NCBI RefSeq assembly: GCF_947488835.1
Contig: NZ_CANLBK010000002.1
Location: forward strand, 517,100-581,099
Length of the DNA: 64,000 nucleotides
From: an uncultured Marinobacter sp.
GTDB taxonomy: Bacteria; Pseudomonadota; Gammaproteobacteria; Pseudomonadales; Oleiphilaceae
Direction of reading: 5' to 3'
The position numbers and the translations under genes are program-made. The notes under the pieces are model-generated. The model was not told where the DNA came from. It worked only from the letters and a program-made list of their open reading frames with translations, and did not search any database. This document shows, one piece after another, positions 9,479-18,788 of the stretch; the stretch's first letter is position 1, and the number at the start of each line of letters is the position of its first letter.

Positions 9479-9950
9479 TTAGAATTTCAAGCGCATACCT
9501 GCAAGGAAACCCATGTCAGTGTTATCCTTGTCTGTGTCAGCAATTTCTGCGAAGACACTGGCATTTTTCTGAGCCGGTGGTGCTTGTCACATCAACGGTG
9601 GCAGCTACGTTGTACAGGGGTGTATCTTTATTTGTGTTGCTATCATCGGTAACACTATGATCTGCCCCAAGCCCGAACTTACCAAAATCATAGCTAGCCC
9701 CGGTATAAATGTTTTCTCTCGCAAAACTAAACATCAACCCAAAGCCTTCCTGAAAACGATACTGGCAAGAATTTTTACTAGTAAGGTTCTCTGTAGCAGC
9801 CAACCTGATAGCTACCTCAAGCTTTGTAGTTCCAACTGTCAAAGCACTTGTTTCAAAACAATTGGGTATTAGTGACGTTTCGAAGGCGGAAGGCTTGATC
9901 TCATACTCACTCGGACGATAGGCAATCAAAGGAGAATCAGTGCCAGGCAT
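9479..9950 (-). pseudogene. truncated, frameshifted porin remnant
   Basis: On the minus strand, one frame (9950 down to about 9585) reads beta-strand-like porin sequence, including YTGASYDFGKFGLGADHSV. A second frame (about 9588 down to the TAA at 9479-9481) reads QKNASVFAEIADTD and ends MGFLAGMRLKF, a typical gram-negative porin C-terminus with terminal Phe. Joining them needs a one-base frameshift near 9585. Only about 155 residues remain of a usual 330-400, and there is no signal peptide. Upstream of 9950 nothing porin-like was found. It is most likely a decayed gene, although the frameshift alone could be a sequencing error. Confidence 0.75.
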
Positions 9951-10032
9951 GGCGTGAAAGGTTAAGGGACTAAGGGTAGTTTGATGATTGTTTCAGGGGT
10001 GGCTAATGCCCCGAGGGGGAGTAAAGCGGTTC

Positions 10033-10947
10033 TCAAATTTCAGGTCCAATAAAATCTGGAACTATCTCCGATGCTGCTATACAGGCATTCACATCCAGAC
10101 CTTTAAGCGCACCATGGGCAGTTACTAGCATTGTGCTTATCCCTGAATTGCGACCCCCGAGGATATCTGTGTGCAAGGTATCCCCCACCATCAGCAATCT
10201 GGAAGTTGGAATTGGAGACAGCCTGCTTTTGGCTGCGTCAAAGGCATTGTTGAAGGGTTTTCCGAAAAACACCGTGTCGAGGCCGGTGGCGTCCATGAGG
10301 TGGTGGGCATAGTACCCCGGTTCCAGAGACAGGCCGTTCTCACGGGGAGCCACCAGATCGGGGTTCGCCACCCAGACTGGTCGAGGCCTGCGATTAAGGC
10401 TGTCGATCAGGCCTTGCTGCAGCTCTCGGGTCCATCCCTGGGCGCTCAACATCAATATGGCATCGGCGTTATCGAGTCTTTCGCGATTGGCTTTTGCCTC
10501 TAGATCACTAATGGTAAAACCGCGGCAGGGCAGGTGGTCAGCGTGCGCCGATGCAGGTGCCATAATGGCCCATCTTCGCTCCGGTTCGGATGCCAGCGCA
10601 TCGCTCACCAGCATGCGGCTGGAAATCAGTTGGTCTGGTGTAATTGGAAAGCCAAGGTTGCGGTATTTCCGCACCAGCTCCTGTTGGGGAGCAGAGGCGG
10701 CATTTGAAAGTATCAAACAGTGCTTGCCCATCGACTGCAGATTGTGGAACCGCGCGACTGCCGTAGGTAAGGCATTATTGCCCGCATTGAGCACACCGAA
10801 GGCATCGAAAATAAAGCCGTCGAAACGATCGCTAATAGCCTCCAGAGATGGCACTTGTTTTGGTGTAGCAGTTTCTGTAACCAGCTCTGGAAGCCGAAAG
10901 CGAATGCGCTGATAAGCCTCAAAAGCCCAGCGCGGTGACGGTGTCAT
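10033..10947 (-). CDS. HAD-superfamily subfamily IIA hydrolase (NagD/PGP-like phosphatase)
   Basis: A 304-residue HAD-IIA protein. Motif I is FDAFGVLNAG with nucleophile D48, motif II is ILSNAAS, and motif IV is VGDTLHTDILGG. The usual second Asp of motif I (D-x-D) is replaced by Phe (D48-A-F50), so the general acid/base is missing or supplied elsewhere. It is the last gene of the phnDCEE transcription unit, starting 28 bases after the second permease. Family members dephosphorylate glycerol phosphate, phosphoglycolate or nucleotides. Here it may release phosphate from the imported ester. Confidence 0.85.
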   Translation of the reverse strand: MTPSPRWAFEAYQRIRFRLPELVTETATPKQVPSLEAISDRFDGFIFDAFGVLNAGNNALPTAVARFHNLQSMGKHCLILSNAASAPQQELVRKYRNLGFPITPDQLISSRMLVSDALASEPERRWAIMAPASAHADHLPCRGFTISDLEAKANRERLDNADAILMLSAQGWTRELQQGLIDSLNRRPRPVWVANPDLVAPRENGLSLEPGYYAHHLMDATGLDTVFFGKPFNNAFDAAKSRLSPIPTSRLLMVGDTLHTDILGGRNSGISTMLVTAHGALKGLDVNACIAASEIVPDFIGPEI

Positions 10948-10975
10948 ATGCTAATCCTACTGGCGATAGTGCCTT

Positions 10976-11785
10976 TCAGAGCACCGCCTGCCGAACTTTC
11001 GCAGATACCCATTCAGAAACGACCACCGTCGCGAGTATAACGAGAAATATTACCGTTACCTGGTTCCAGGCTAAGGTGCTTAAGGATGACTGGAGTTGCA
11101 AACCCAGGCCACCGGCACCTACCAACCCGAGAATGGTAGATTCGCGAATGTTGATGTCCCAGCGGAACACTGAAATGCCCCAGAATGCCGGCAGAACCTG
11201 CGGGATAATTGCATAGTCAATCACCTGGGTTCCAGAGGCACCTGTTGCGCGCACAGCTTCCACCTGACTTTCATCGATCTCTTCGATGGCCTCGTACAGC
11301 AACTTGGCGACGAAGCCAATGGAACGCAGACCGATCGCGACAATGCCTGCCAACAGTCCCGGGCCGATAATTGCCACCAGCAGCAAGGCCCAGATAAGCG
11401 AGTTGATCGAGCGTGAGGTCACGATGATCAGCAAGGCCAACGGGCGCACAAAGTGGCGACTCGGGGTTGTGTTCTCAGCGGCCAGGAAGGCAACGGGTAT
11501 CGCAATGATCACTCCGATCAGCGTACCAAGGGTTGCGATGTTCAGCGTATCCCAGAGCGGCTGCCAGAGTTGATTGAGATAGCCCCAGCGCGGTGGGAGC
11601 ATGCGGCCACCGATATCGGAAGCCTGTCGGGGTGCGTCTGCTACAAAAGCCCAGATGGTGTCTGCAGTCATCAGGTTCCAGCAGAATACTGTCAAAGCCA
11701 CCAGCCAGAACCAGCCGGCCCATCGCAGCATGTATTGTTTTGGGGTGCGGAACTGCCATAGTTTTGTGTGTGTTCTGGCTGTCAT
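10976..11785 (-). CDS. phnE: phosphonate/phosphate-ester ABC transporter permease PhnE (second copy)
   Basis: An inner-membrane permease of about 270 residues with an N-terminal membrane segment, a core of about five more, and the EAA-like cytoplasmic loop EAVRATGASG. RESTILGLVGAGGLG is a conserved PhnE segment. The start is placed at the ATG at 11785, which overlaps the upstream permease stop as ATGA. A GTG at 11794 in frame is possible but overlaps more. With PhnC, PhnD and the first PhnE it forms a two-permease importer. Confidence 0.92.
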   Translation of the reverse strand: MTARTHTKLWQFRTPKQYMLRWAGWFWLVALTVFCWNLMTADTIWAFVADAPRQASDIGGRMLPPRWGYLNQLWQPLWDTLNIATLGTLIGVIIAIPVAFLAAENTTPSRHFVRPLALLIIVTSRSINSLIWALLLVAIIGPGLLAGIVAIGLRSIGFVAKLLYEAIEEIDESQVEAVRATGASGTQVIDYAIIPQVLPAFWGISVFRWDINIRESTILGLVGAGGLGLQLQSSLSTLAWNQVTVIFLVILATVVVSEWVSAKVRQAVL

Positions 11786-12591
11786 TGGACCCACCGCCGA
11801 ATGTAGGATGAGGAGTATTCCACCACTAATACAATAGCGATGATGATAATCAGGATGGCGCCAGCTGAGTCGTACTCATAGCGATCAATAGCTGTATTCA
11901 AAGTGGCTCCAACACCGCCGGCACCGACGATACCGATGACGGATGATTCCCGAAAATTTATGTCCAGCCGATACAGAGAAAGGCCGATCAGCCTTGGCAT
12001 CACCTGAGATTGGACTGCATAGTTAACCACCTGCCACCAACTTGCACCGGTTGCGCGAATGGCTTCTATCTGAGAACTGTCACAGCCTTCAATGTCTTCC
12101 GCCAGCAGCTTGGAAAGGAACCCGATGGAAGCAAACGTCAATGTAAGGAACCCGGCAAAGGGCCCGAATCCGAACATGGCGACCAGCAGAATCGCAATGA
12201 TAATTTCCTGGAATGAGCGGGACAGCGTAATAATGCTCCGACAGATCGTATACACCGGCAACGGCGCCAGATTGCGGGCAGCGCCAAGACCGATGGGCAC
12301 CGAGATCAATACACCGGCCACGGTGGAAGTCAGAGTCATGGTCAGGCTTTCGATCAGCCCGGCCTGGATGTCCCGCCAGCGGGAGTTGAAATCCGGCGAT
12401 AGAAACCCTTGAATGAACTTCCAGCCGCGCTCAAGACCTTCATAAACCCGAAACCAATTGACCTCCACTGAGCTGATCGCCAGAACCAGGTAGATCGCAC
12501 TCCCTAACAAAATGGTCCAGCGCCATCGAGGGTCTTTCAGTAGTACCGGAGGCCGCTTCCAGGTCCTTAAAGAGGTGATTGCGCCGATCAT
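11782..12591 (-). CDS. phnE: phosphonate/phosphate-ester ABC transporter permease PhnE (first copy)
   Basis: A 269-residue permease homologous to its downstream neighbour. It has an N-terminal membrane helix, a multispanning core, the EAIRATGAS cytoplasmic loop and [16 protein letters not shown]. Its ATG overlaps the phnC stop as ATGA, so translation is coupled. Tandem PhnE subunits probably form a heterodimeric channel with PhnC dimers beneath. Confidence 0.92.
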   Translation of the reverse strand: MIGAITSLRTWKRPPVLLKDPRWRWTILLGSAIYLVLAISSVEVNWFRVYEGLERGWKFIQGFLSPDFNSRWRDIQAGLIESLTMTLTSTVAGVLISVPIGLGAARNLAPLPVYTICRSIITLSRSFQEIIIAILLVAMFGFGPFAGFLTLTFASIGFLSKLLAEDIEGCDSSQIEAIRATGASWWQVVNYAVQSQVMPRLIGLSLYRLDINFRESSVIGIVGAGGVGATLNTAIDRYEYDSAGAILIIIIAIVLVVEYSSSYIRRWVQ

Positions 12592-13406
12592 GTTAGCTCC
12601 AGCACTTTGGCGCTGCTGAACAGAAACTCGTCGTTTTGTGACTCACTGCTCTGTTGCACCTGGTCCCAATCCTCTGCTCCGTAGATGCGGGTCAGTGCCT
12701 CATGGGACAAGGCTGATGGTGGGCCGTCAAATACCACCTGGCCAGCCCGCAACCCGATGATCCGGTCAGCAAAATTTTGTGCCAACACCACATCGTGAAT
12801 ATTGATGATGGCGGGAAGGTTCATTTCCCGGCAGACGCCCTGAATCAGACGCATGATCTGGCGGGAGGTTTTCGGGTCGAGTGACGCCGTGGGCTCGTCG
12901 GCCAGCAATAGTTCCGGGTTTTGCTCTAATGCCCGGGCAATACCTACACGTTGGCGCTGACCGCCAGAGAGTTCATCTGCCCGTTTGTTGTAGTGATCAT
13001 CCAGCCCGACCCGCTCCAGCAAGCTGAAGGCCTGATCTATGTCGGTCTTCGGGTACCGACGCAGGAAAGAACGCCAGCTGGAGACATAACCCAGACGGCC
13101 CGATAGCACGTTCTCCATCACTGTAAGGCGTTCAACCAGCGCATATTCCTGAAAAATCATACCGATACGCCGGCGAGCTTGGCGTAAAGCCCGGCCGCTG
13201 AGCTTGGTCAGTTCAGTGTCGCCGAGGTAAATGCTGCCGGAGCTGGGTTCAACCAGACGGTTGATACACCGGATCAGGCTCGACTTGCCGGCGCCAGAGG
13301 GGCCAATAAGGCCTACAACCTGGCCTGCAGGCACCGAGAAGCTGATGTCGGTCAGTGCCCGGTCGCCGGTTTTGTAGGTTTTTGATAAGGCTTTCAGTTC
13401 AAGCAC
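12588..13406 (-). CDS. phnC: PhnC-type ABC transporter ATP-binding protein
   Basis: A 272-residue ABC ATPase. Walker A is GPSGAGKS at 35-42, the signature is [13 protein letters not shown], and Walker B is [16 protein letters not shown] supplies the switch His. The start is GTG at 13406. It powers import by the two PhnE subunits. A strong stem-loop separates it from phnD, and the following permease overlaps by 4 bases. Confidence 0.93.
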   Translation of the reverse strand: MLELKALSKTYKTGDRALTDISFSVPAGQVVGLIGPSGAGKSSLIRCINRLVEPSSGSIYLGDTELTKLSGRALRQARRRIGMIFQEYALVERLTVMENVLSGRLGYVSSWRSFLRRYPKTDIDQAFSLLERVGLDDHYNKRADELSGGQRQRVGIARALEQNPELLLADEPTASLDPKTSRQIMRLIQGVCREMNLPAIINIHDVVLAQNFADRIIGLRAGQVVFDGPPSALSHEALTRIYGAEDWDQVQQSSESQNDEFLFSSAKVLELT

Positions 13407-13437
13407 AATTTTCTGCCATTGCTGATAATAGAAGAGT

Positions 13438-13477
13438 CAACGGGTTGGCCACATCTCGCGACATGTTCAACCCGCTG
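13438..13477 (-). promoter_or_regulatory. intercistronic stem-loop between phnD and phnC
   Basis: CAACGGGTTG (13438-13447) pairs with CAACCCGCTG (13468-13477) over about 9 of 10 positions, with a 20-base loop. There is no T-run on the minus strand, so it is more likely an mRNA-stabilising or attenuating hairpin than a full terminator. Such elements commonly raise binding-protein mRNA over the rest of the operon. Confidence 0.55.
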
Positions 13478-13500
13478 AAAGCGGTTTGCGGTTTGAGTCT

Positions 13501-14445
13501 TTAGCGGCAGTTGTAAACCACGCCGTTGGCATCATCGATCTTACGAATAACTTCCCAGTGCTCCTGAAAAGTGATCGGGATGAACTGAGCTTCACCTGAC
13601 TTGGAGAACTCCTCTTCCAGGGAAGTGCCAGCCCATTCAAAGGAGAAAAACGCCTGCTGGATTTTGTCTTGTAGTTCTGGTGTCAGGTTGTGAGCAACGC
13701 CATACCCTGTAGTGGGGAAGGTCTGAGACTTGTACAGGGATACAATTTGATCTTCGTTTACAACGCCCCGGTTCAGCATCCGCGCCATAACGGAGTTAGC
13801 AACTGCGGCGGCGTCATAGTCCTTGTTGGCAACACCCAGTACAGAGTTGTCGTGCTTGCCGGAAAACACCGGCGTGAAATCTCTGTTTGGCACAAGATCA
13901 TAATCGGCTTTCAGTATTGCAGAGGGCGCTTTGAAACCTGAGTTTGAGGTTTCGGAGGTAAAGGCCAGTTCACGACCTTGCAGTCCGTCTACATCGGTAA
14001 TGCCAGAGTCAGGATGGGTGATGATTTCCATCTCGTAGCCGAATGAACCATCAGCGGATGCCATAATGGTGAAAGGGCGGAAGCCGCCACAGGCAACGGC
14101 TATCGGATTGGATCCGGTATTGAAACCGGCAATGTGGAGGCGACCCGCGCGCATGGCTTCAATTTGCGCTGCGTTAGATTGAACCGGGAAGAACTGGACT
14201 TTTTTGCCGGTTTTCTCAGACAGATGGTCGAGAAAATCGGACCAGGCCTCAGCGTAAACTGACGGGTCTTCTACCGGAGTGTAAGCAAAAATCAGAGTGG
14301 AGGGATCGATCTGCTCAGACTTGGCAGGAATGTCAGCAATCAGATCGCCGTCATTATCGCTGTATCGGGAGTCCAGTTTAAATGCGCCCTGCGCGAGCAT
14401 AGGAGTCATCAGAGCAGCACATGTAAGAGACATCAACTTATTCAT
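13501..14445 (-). CDS. phnD: PhnD-type periplasmic substrate-binding protein
   Basis: A 314-residue PhnD/SsuA-type binding protein with a signal peptide (MNKLMSLTCAALMTPMLAQG, cleavage about residue 20). Typical segments are FAYTPVEDP, ALLPVQ-like FFPVQSNAAQIEAMRAGR, HIAGFNTG and the FTSETSNSG ligand loop. After the signal there is an unusual acidic stretch, SDNDGDLIADIP, of calcium-binding-repeat style. It delivers a phosphonate, phosphite or phosphate ester to PhnCEE. The neighbouring periplasmic phosphodiesterase makes a phosphate ester such as glycerol phosphate attractive, but that is inference. Confidence 0.9.
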   Translation of the reverse strand: MNKLMSLTCAALMTPMLAQGAFKLDSRYSDNDGDLIADIPAKSEQIDPSTLIFAYTPVEDPSVYAEAWSDFLDHLSEKTGKKVQFFPVQSNAAQIEAMRAGRLHIAGFNTGSNPIAVACGGFRPFTIMASADGSFGYEMEIITHPDSGITDVDGLQGRELAFTSETSNSGFKAPSAILKADYDLVPNRDFTPVFSGKHDNSVLGVANKDYDAAAVANSVMARMLNRGVVNEDQIVSLYKSQTFPTTGYGVAHNLTPELQDKIQQAFFSFEWAGTSLEEEFSKSGEAQFIPITFQEHWEVIRKIDDANGVVYNCR

Positions 14446-14576
14446 ATTTACATCCTTAGGTTATGAAGCATCATCGGCCTGATACTAACGAGGGATTGTT
14501 ATGGTTCTGTGACAAAGACAGGATGTTGGAAGGGTCTATAGATCAGGTGAGTAGGGGCTTTAAAGGTGAGGCCAGC

Positions 14577-14611
14577 GAAAAAAGCCAGCGGATGACGGCA
14601 CCCGCTGGCTC
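14577..14611 (-). terminator. Rho-independent terminator of the GDPD gene
   Basis: On the minus strand, AGCCAGCGG pairs with CCGCTGGCT around a 9- to 10-base loop, followed directly by a T-run (seen as AAAAAA at 14578-14583 on the + strand). It lies about 40 bases past the GDPD stop, so GDPD and phnD are probably separate transcripts. Confidence 0.85.
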
Positions 14612-14647
14612 TGGTATTGCAATTACGAACGTTCGACTATTGGAACC

Positions 14648-15904
14648 CTAAAGCCCCATACAATTGGCGTAGTGGGTTGTGGTTGCGGGCCAGTCTGAAA
14701 AAATGCCGATAACACCCACTTCCTGAGCTAACACATCAATCACTGTATAAATGTCGCCATCATTGTTAATGGCGTCGTTGATGCTTTGGTAATACCAGCC
14801 ACCGCCTTCAGCGAGCGGCCCACTGCGTTCAAGAGACCAGCCAATCAAATCAAGGCCGGCAGCCTTGGCATTGAGTGCGTATTCTGACGGAACAATCTCC
14901 TGGTGGCTGTTAAGAGTGAGCATTTTCCAGAGTGCAGGTGCCAGAATGGGAACGCCTTTTTGGGTGAGGCTTTCCATATACGCCATGGATACGTTTTCCG
15001 GGTCGTTACTTTTCTCATCCAGGAATACGGCTTGGCGGCCGAACTCAGGTATTTGATTAACCCAGAACACGACATCGTCCAGGAGGAACGATTGCGGCCA
15101 TACATCCTCGGGCTTTACGCCAGCGGCGATGTATTCGTTAATCATCTGTCGGGCATAATCCTCTTGGGTGTAATCACCCTCGAAAGGCATATCAACCACC
15201 GGCGTTTTCAGTTCAGGTGTGAACTTAAGACCCAGCCCTTTAATCAGTTCGATGCTTTCGCGGTGGCTTAACAGAGTGCCTTCTGTGGCATAAAGATCCG
15301 TTCGCCAATCAGCAGTGCCGCCCAGGTATTCCTCGGGCGTGGTGGCGTTCTCGTCAAAGGCATCCATTTTACCCCGGAGCGATTTGAACTCTGCCAGCGT
15401 GATATCGCTGGTGCGGCACTCGGCCTCAGCCTTTGTGCCAGCGCCTGGGTTAGCTGGCACAAAAGGCTTGGTACATTTGGCGTTCAGTTCGGGTACGGCC
15501 ACGATGTTGGTGGTAGTGTGCAGGTCGTTCTGAGCGTGGCGGCAAACTAACTGCCGATCCTTGGTAAAGGCAACATCACACTCAACGATTCCTGCTCCCA
15601 TTTTGGCCGCTGCAACATAGGATTCGCGGGTATGTTCAGGAAACTGCAAGGGCGCACCCCGGTGGGCAATGGAGAAGGTGCTTGAGGCTGGAGGCAAAGA
15701 CTCACAAGCCTGCAGCGCACTCTTCAGTTCACCGTCATCCATGTCGTTAACCAGAAAGTAAGGTCTGGGCCCAAGCTGAACCAGTGGTTGGCTTGTTTCC
15801 GCAGGTGTTACTTCGGGCGCGTTCGAGTTGTTATCGCTGTCGTTGCAGCCGGATAGCAGGGTGAGAGCCCCTATAGCCAGGGGCAATACGAATAAAATCT
15901 TCAT
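14648..15904 (-). CDS. glycerophosphodiester phosphodiesterase, lipoprotein
   Basis: A 418-residue protein with a lipoprotein signal (lipobox LLSGC, acyl Cys near residue 20). The GDPD domain has the catalytic His in [14 protein letters not shown], metal ligands in [10 protein letters not shown], and the second His in LVCRHAQND. It would cleave glycerophosphodiesters from phospholipids to glycerol 3-phosphate plus an alcohol, anchored in the periplasm or outer membrane. The phn transporter lies just downstream on the same strand. AAGGA 9 bases before the ATG supports the start. Confidence 0.92.
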   Translation of the reverse strand: MKILFVLPLAIGALTLLSGCNDSDNNSNAPEVTPAETSQPLVQLGPRPYFLVNDMDDGELKSALQACESLPPASSTFSIAHRGAPLQFPEHTRESYVAAAKMGAGIVECDVAFTKDRQLVCRHAQNDLHTTTNIVAVPELNAKCTKPFVPANPGAGTKAEAECRTSDITLAEFKSLRGKMDAFDENATTPEEYLGGTADWRTDLYATEGTLLSHRESIELIKGLGLKFTPELKTPVVDMPFEGDYTQEDYARQMINEYIAAGVKPEDVWPQSFLLDDVVFWVNQIPEFGRQAVFLDEKSNDPENVSMAYMESLTQKGVPILAPALWKMLTLNSHQEIVPSEYALNAKAAGLDLIGWSLERSGPLAEGGGWYYQSINDAINNDGDIYTVIDVLAQEVGVIGIFSDWPATTTHYANCMGL

Positions 15905-16058
15905 AACAGAGTCCTTCTGTTGAATCTTTTGGGCTTTGTCCCAGCATCGCTTCAGTTCGCGAAAATGGGGCGGCTAATGAATCTCAGGCTTTACAGGCGC
16001 TAATGTTGCCCGCACTTGATGAACGCCTGATGACAGTCTGCCCCCGCTCCCATTGGTT

Positions 16059-17093
16059 TCAGCCAGCCCCACCTCTATTCACTTCCTGCCACTTTTTAGG
16101 AGACATACCACTGCCCCTTAAAAAGAAATGGTTAAACGAACTCTGCTCCCTGAACCCCAGCAGCTGGCTGATTTGCAGAATGCTTAAATTTGAATACTTT
16201 AGATAATCCTGAGCATGGTGTAAGCGAACATCGGCCAACAGTTGTTGATAGCTCGTTCCTTGCTGCTTTAGCTGTCGCTGCAAGCTGCGTCCGCTTTGCC
16301 CGAGAATGGCGGAAATCTGGGGGAGCTTAGGACTGTTTAGCAGATTCTTTCCAATATGACTTTTCACCAGATCAACAACTTGCCCAACAGCGGAGTCGGC
16401 AACGGAAGGGCGGGCGATGTTTTTTAAAGGCCAGGCCAGTACGTCTGCGGCGATCGTAATGCTGTTATCGCTCTGGCTGAAACGGCACTGGGCTCTAAAT
16501 CCCTGCTGGTACTCTGCTTCGTGATAATCGACCGGCCTCGGGTGAACAAAGCACACCTCCATTACGGGTATCAATCGCCCCGTCAGTTGTTCCGCCAGAT
16601 GAATTATTCCCGCGAGTACACTTTCGCACACTAACCGGGCGGCCTTGTGCTGTTGGAAGTGAGCCCTCCAGATTAGCCGTATGTTTCCGCCGACTGATTC
16701 TATGCGAGAGGTGCCCAACCGGTGCACCAGCCGCTCAAGAGTCATCACCTGATGCAGTGCGTGGCCCAGTGTCAGAGATTTTGCGCGTAAATTGGCCAGA
16801 GCTTCGCCCAGCACATCAAAGTTTTCCAAGCCTGCGCTTTGGCCCGCCTTTATGCCGAGCAGGGGATCATGAAGAAGGTCACTTGCACTGAGAAATAGCC
16901 GGAAGTAGTCCTCTACGGCGATTATTTCCGGAGGATTGATCATCCACAAGTCGTTAACAGCCGCAGCATCAGAAAGAGGGGAGAGACGGCCGCCTTGTTG
17001 TAGGTAAGCGACGAGAATGGGCTGAATGTACGCTCCAACCACAAAGTTAAGAGGGTGGCTTCGCGAGGTGTCCCGCTTTGGCTTGCTGATCAA
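16059..17093 (-). CDS. AraC-family transcriptional regulator
   Basis: A 344-residue regulator. The N-terminal 200 residues match the arabinose-binding-like domain of OruR/ArgR-type AraC proteins (YFRLFLSASDLLHDPLLGIKAG). The C-terminal two-helix-turn-helix region includes ISAILGQSGRSLQRQLKQQG and ISQLLGFREQSSFNHFF. The start is TTG at 17093 with AAGGCGG six bases upstream, and no ATG is suitably placed. It is divergent from the broken gene and the sterol-desaturase gene, which are its likely targets. Confidence 0.9.
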   Translation of the reverse strand: MISKPKRDTSRSHPLNFVVGAYIQPILVAYLQQGGRLSPLSDAAAVNDLWMINPPEIIAVEDYFRLFLSASDLLHDPLLGIKAGQSAGLENFDVLGEALANLRAKSLTLGHALHQVMTLERLVHRLGTSRIESVGGNIRLIWRAHFQQHKAARLVCESVLAGIIHLAEQLTGRLIPVMEVCFVHPRPVDYHEAEYQQGFRAQCRFSQSDNSITIAADVLAWPLKNIARPSVADSAVGQVVDLVKSHIGKNLLNSPKLPQISAILGQSGRSLQRQLKQQGTSYQQLLADVRLHHAQDYLKYSNLSILQISQLLGFREQSSFNHFFLRGSGMSPKKWQEVNRGGAG

Positions 17094-17212
17094 TATTGCC
17101 GCCTTATAGTAATTTTTATTCGTGATCCAACAATTAAGTCAGGTTAAAGCAGGCTAGGATGCTTTTCAATTAGCGCGACAAAAACACCAATACAATTATA
17201 AGCGGGCGGCAC

Positions 17213-17720
17213 ATGGGCAGTATTCTGAAAGGCAGCACTATTGAAGGCAGCATCATCAAGCCGATCAGGCACTTTGAAGAGGCCCGCAAGTGCCATACCG
17301 CGCACTACCGGCTGGAAGCGATGCGGAAAGCGGCGGTCGGTTTCCGCGATGACATGCCGGCAAAACCTCAAGCCAGATTTTATCAAAGCATGGGGTTAAT
17401 CCGTGTGCCTTACCCCACCAAGTACGCATTTCTGAACTGCAATGTGGTTCCTGATGCCCCCACAGATTCCTGGCTTGAAAAAATACGCCCAGCAAACCGG
17501 CATGGAAGTGATTCTGAACGGCAATACCCTTGAGGGCGGGCTGGATCAATATATTTCTATGGTGGTTGAGAAAACCATTGCCGGTAACCATCCGCTGTAT
17601 ACAGATTTCCCTAACATGGCTAACTCATCCGAGCTAACCAGTTACTGGGGCTTTCCAGGATATCGGCCAACGGTTACCTATGGTGACCTGAGCTTTGGCG
17701 CTGTGCATAAAAAGAAGTAA
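17213..17720 (+). pseudogene. frameshifted gene of unknown function
   Basis: Two overlapping frames look coding and complementary. The first (from the ATG at 17213) reads through FYQSMGLIRVPYPTKYAFLN, and the second (to the stop at 17720) reads IPGLKKYAQQTGMEV and GGLDQYISMVVEKT. A one-base shift between about 17440 and 17470 would join them into one protein of about 169 residues. A GGGCGG sequence precedes the ATG. I do not recognise the family. It lies 55 bases upstream of the desaturase gene and may be the first gene of the same unit. It could be a true pseudogene or a sequencing error. Confidence 0.5.
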
Positions 17721-17775
17721 CCCTGATTTGTGATATGGGTATTTTGATCATGGGTTCAGGTGGCTTGGAGTCGGG

Positions 17776-18594
17776 ATGAATATATTTGGATTATGGGACG
17801 GGTTCTATAACGACCCCTGGTTCTGGCAGTTTCCTATGGCCACTCTGGCCATCAGCATGGCGGCATTTTTGCTCGTTGCAACGCCTTGGACAATCGTTGC
17901 CTGGCTGGACCCGGTCTCGCTGAGAAAATACAAAATTCAGCAGAAACCGTTTGAGGTTAAAAAGTTCCTGCTGCCGTCCCTTGGGCGCATTCTTATTAAC
18001 AATATTATCCTCGCATCGTTGCTGGTGCTGAGCTGGCCGTTGCTAAAACATACGGGCGTGCACCAAAACGAGTTGCCTGCCTGGTATGTGATCTTGGCGC
18101 AGTTGCTGTTTTTCGTGTTACTGGATGATTTTCTGTATTACTGGATGCACCGGTACATGCATGAGAACAAGTGGCTGCTAAGAAATGTGCACAGTGTGCA
18201 CCACCGGGTCCGCAACACCTGTGGGATCAACGGTAACTACATGCATTGGCTGGAATATACGCTAACCGCAACGCTCACTCTGATAGGCCCTATTCTTTTG
18301 GGCGCACATATCTATGTTATGTGGCTTTGGGTGGTTATTCGGCAAATTGAGGGTGCGGATGGTCACATTGGCTATGACATTCCCTGGAACCCGGTGCACC
18401 TGTTACCTGTGTACGAAGGCCCTGTTTATCACGATTTTCACCACGCGAAGTTCAAAGGTAACTACGCGGGCTTTCTGCCGTATCTTGATAAGTACATGGG
18501 TAAAACCTACATACCAGCGTACCTGAGCTACCTGAAGGCGAAGAAGCGCGGGTTAACGGCTGCAGAGATTGATCAGCAAAATAAGGCGATTTAG
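17776..18594 (+). CDS. sterol desaturase / fatty acid hydroxylase family di-iron protein
   Basis: A 272-residue integral membrane protein with three or four hydrophobic segments and the full eight-His di-iron set: HRYMH near residue 124, HSVHH near 139 and DFHHAKF near 218. The family hydroxylates or desaturates lipids at the membrane using O2. GGAGTCGGG lies before the ATG. The substrate is unknown. It is divergent from the AraC-type regulator. Confidence 0.9.
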   Translation: MNIFGLWDGFYNDPWFWQFPMATLAISMAAFLLVATPWTIVAWLDPVSLRKYKIQQKPFEVKKFLLPSLGRILINNIILASLLVLSWPLLKHTGVHQNELPAWYVILAQLLFFVLLDDFLYYWMHRYMHENKWLLRNVHSVHHRVRNTCGINGNYMHWLEYTLTATLTLIGPILLGAHIYVMWLWVVIRQIEGADGHIGYDIPWNPVHLLPVYEGPVYHDFHHAKFKGNYAGFLPYLDKYMGKTYIPAYLSYLKAKKRGLTAAEIDQQNKAI

Positions 18595-18788
18595 CAGGCG
18601 GGCACGAGGGAAATGTTCTGGCAGAGGCAGCTGGAATCCGAAAATGAAGTCTGCAATATGTGTATGTTTGAAGTATGTGTGTATATTGTTCGAAAACCTG
18701 ACTTTCTGGCACTCTGTTGACAAAGGCACCACGCCGCAGAGTAGCCTGGGAAAGTTTTGCTCCTATTTTCAAATATGACTCCAATCTA

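Noticed and set aside
12588..14445. C-P lyase or phosphonatase pathway
   Set aside because: Only transport genes and a HAD-IIA enzyme are present; the HAD protein lacks phosphonatase-type features, so phosphonate breakdown is not supported here.
14446..14576. PHO box upstream of phnD
   Set aside because: CTGTCTT and TTGTCAC half-sites occur on the minus strand but are 6 bases apart, not 11, so they do not form a PhoB box.
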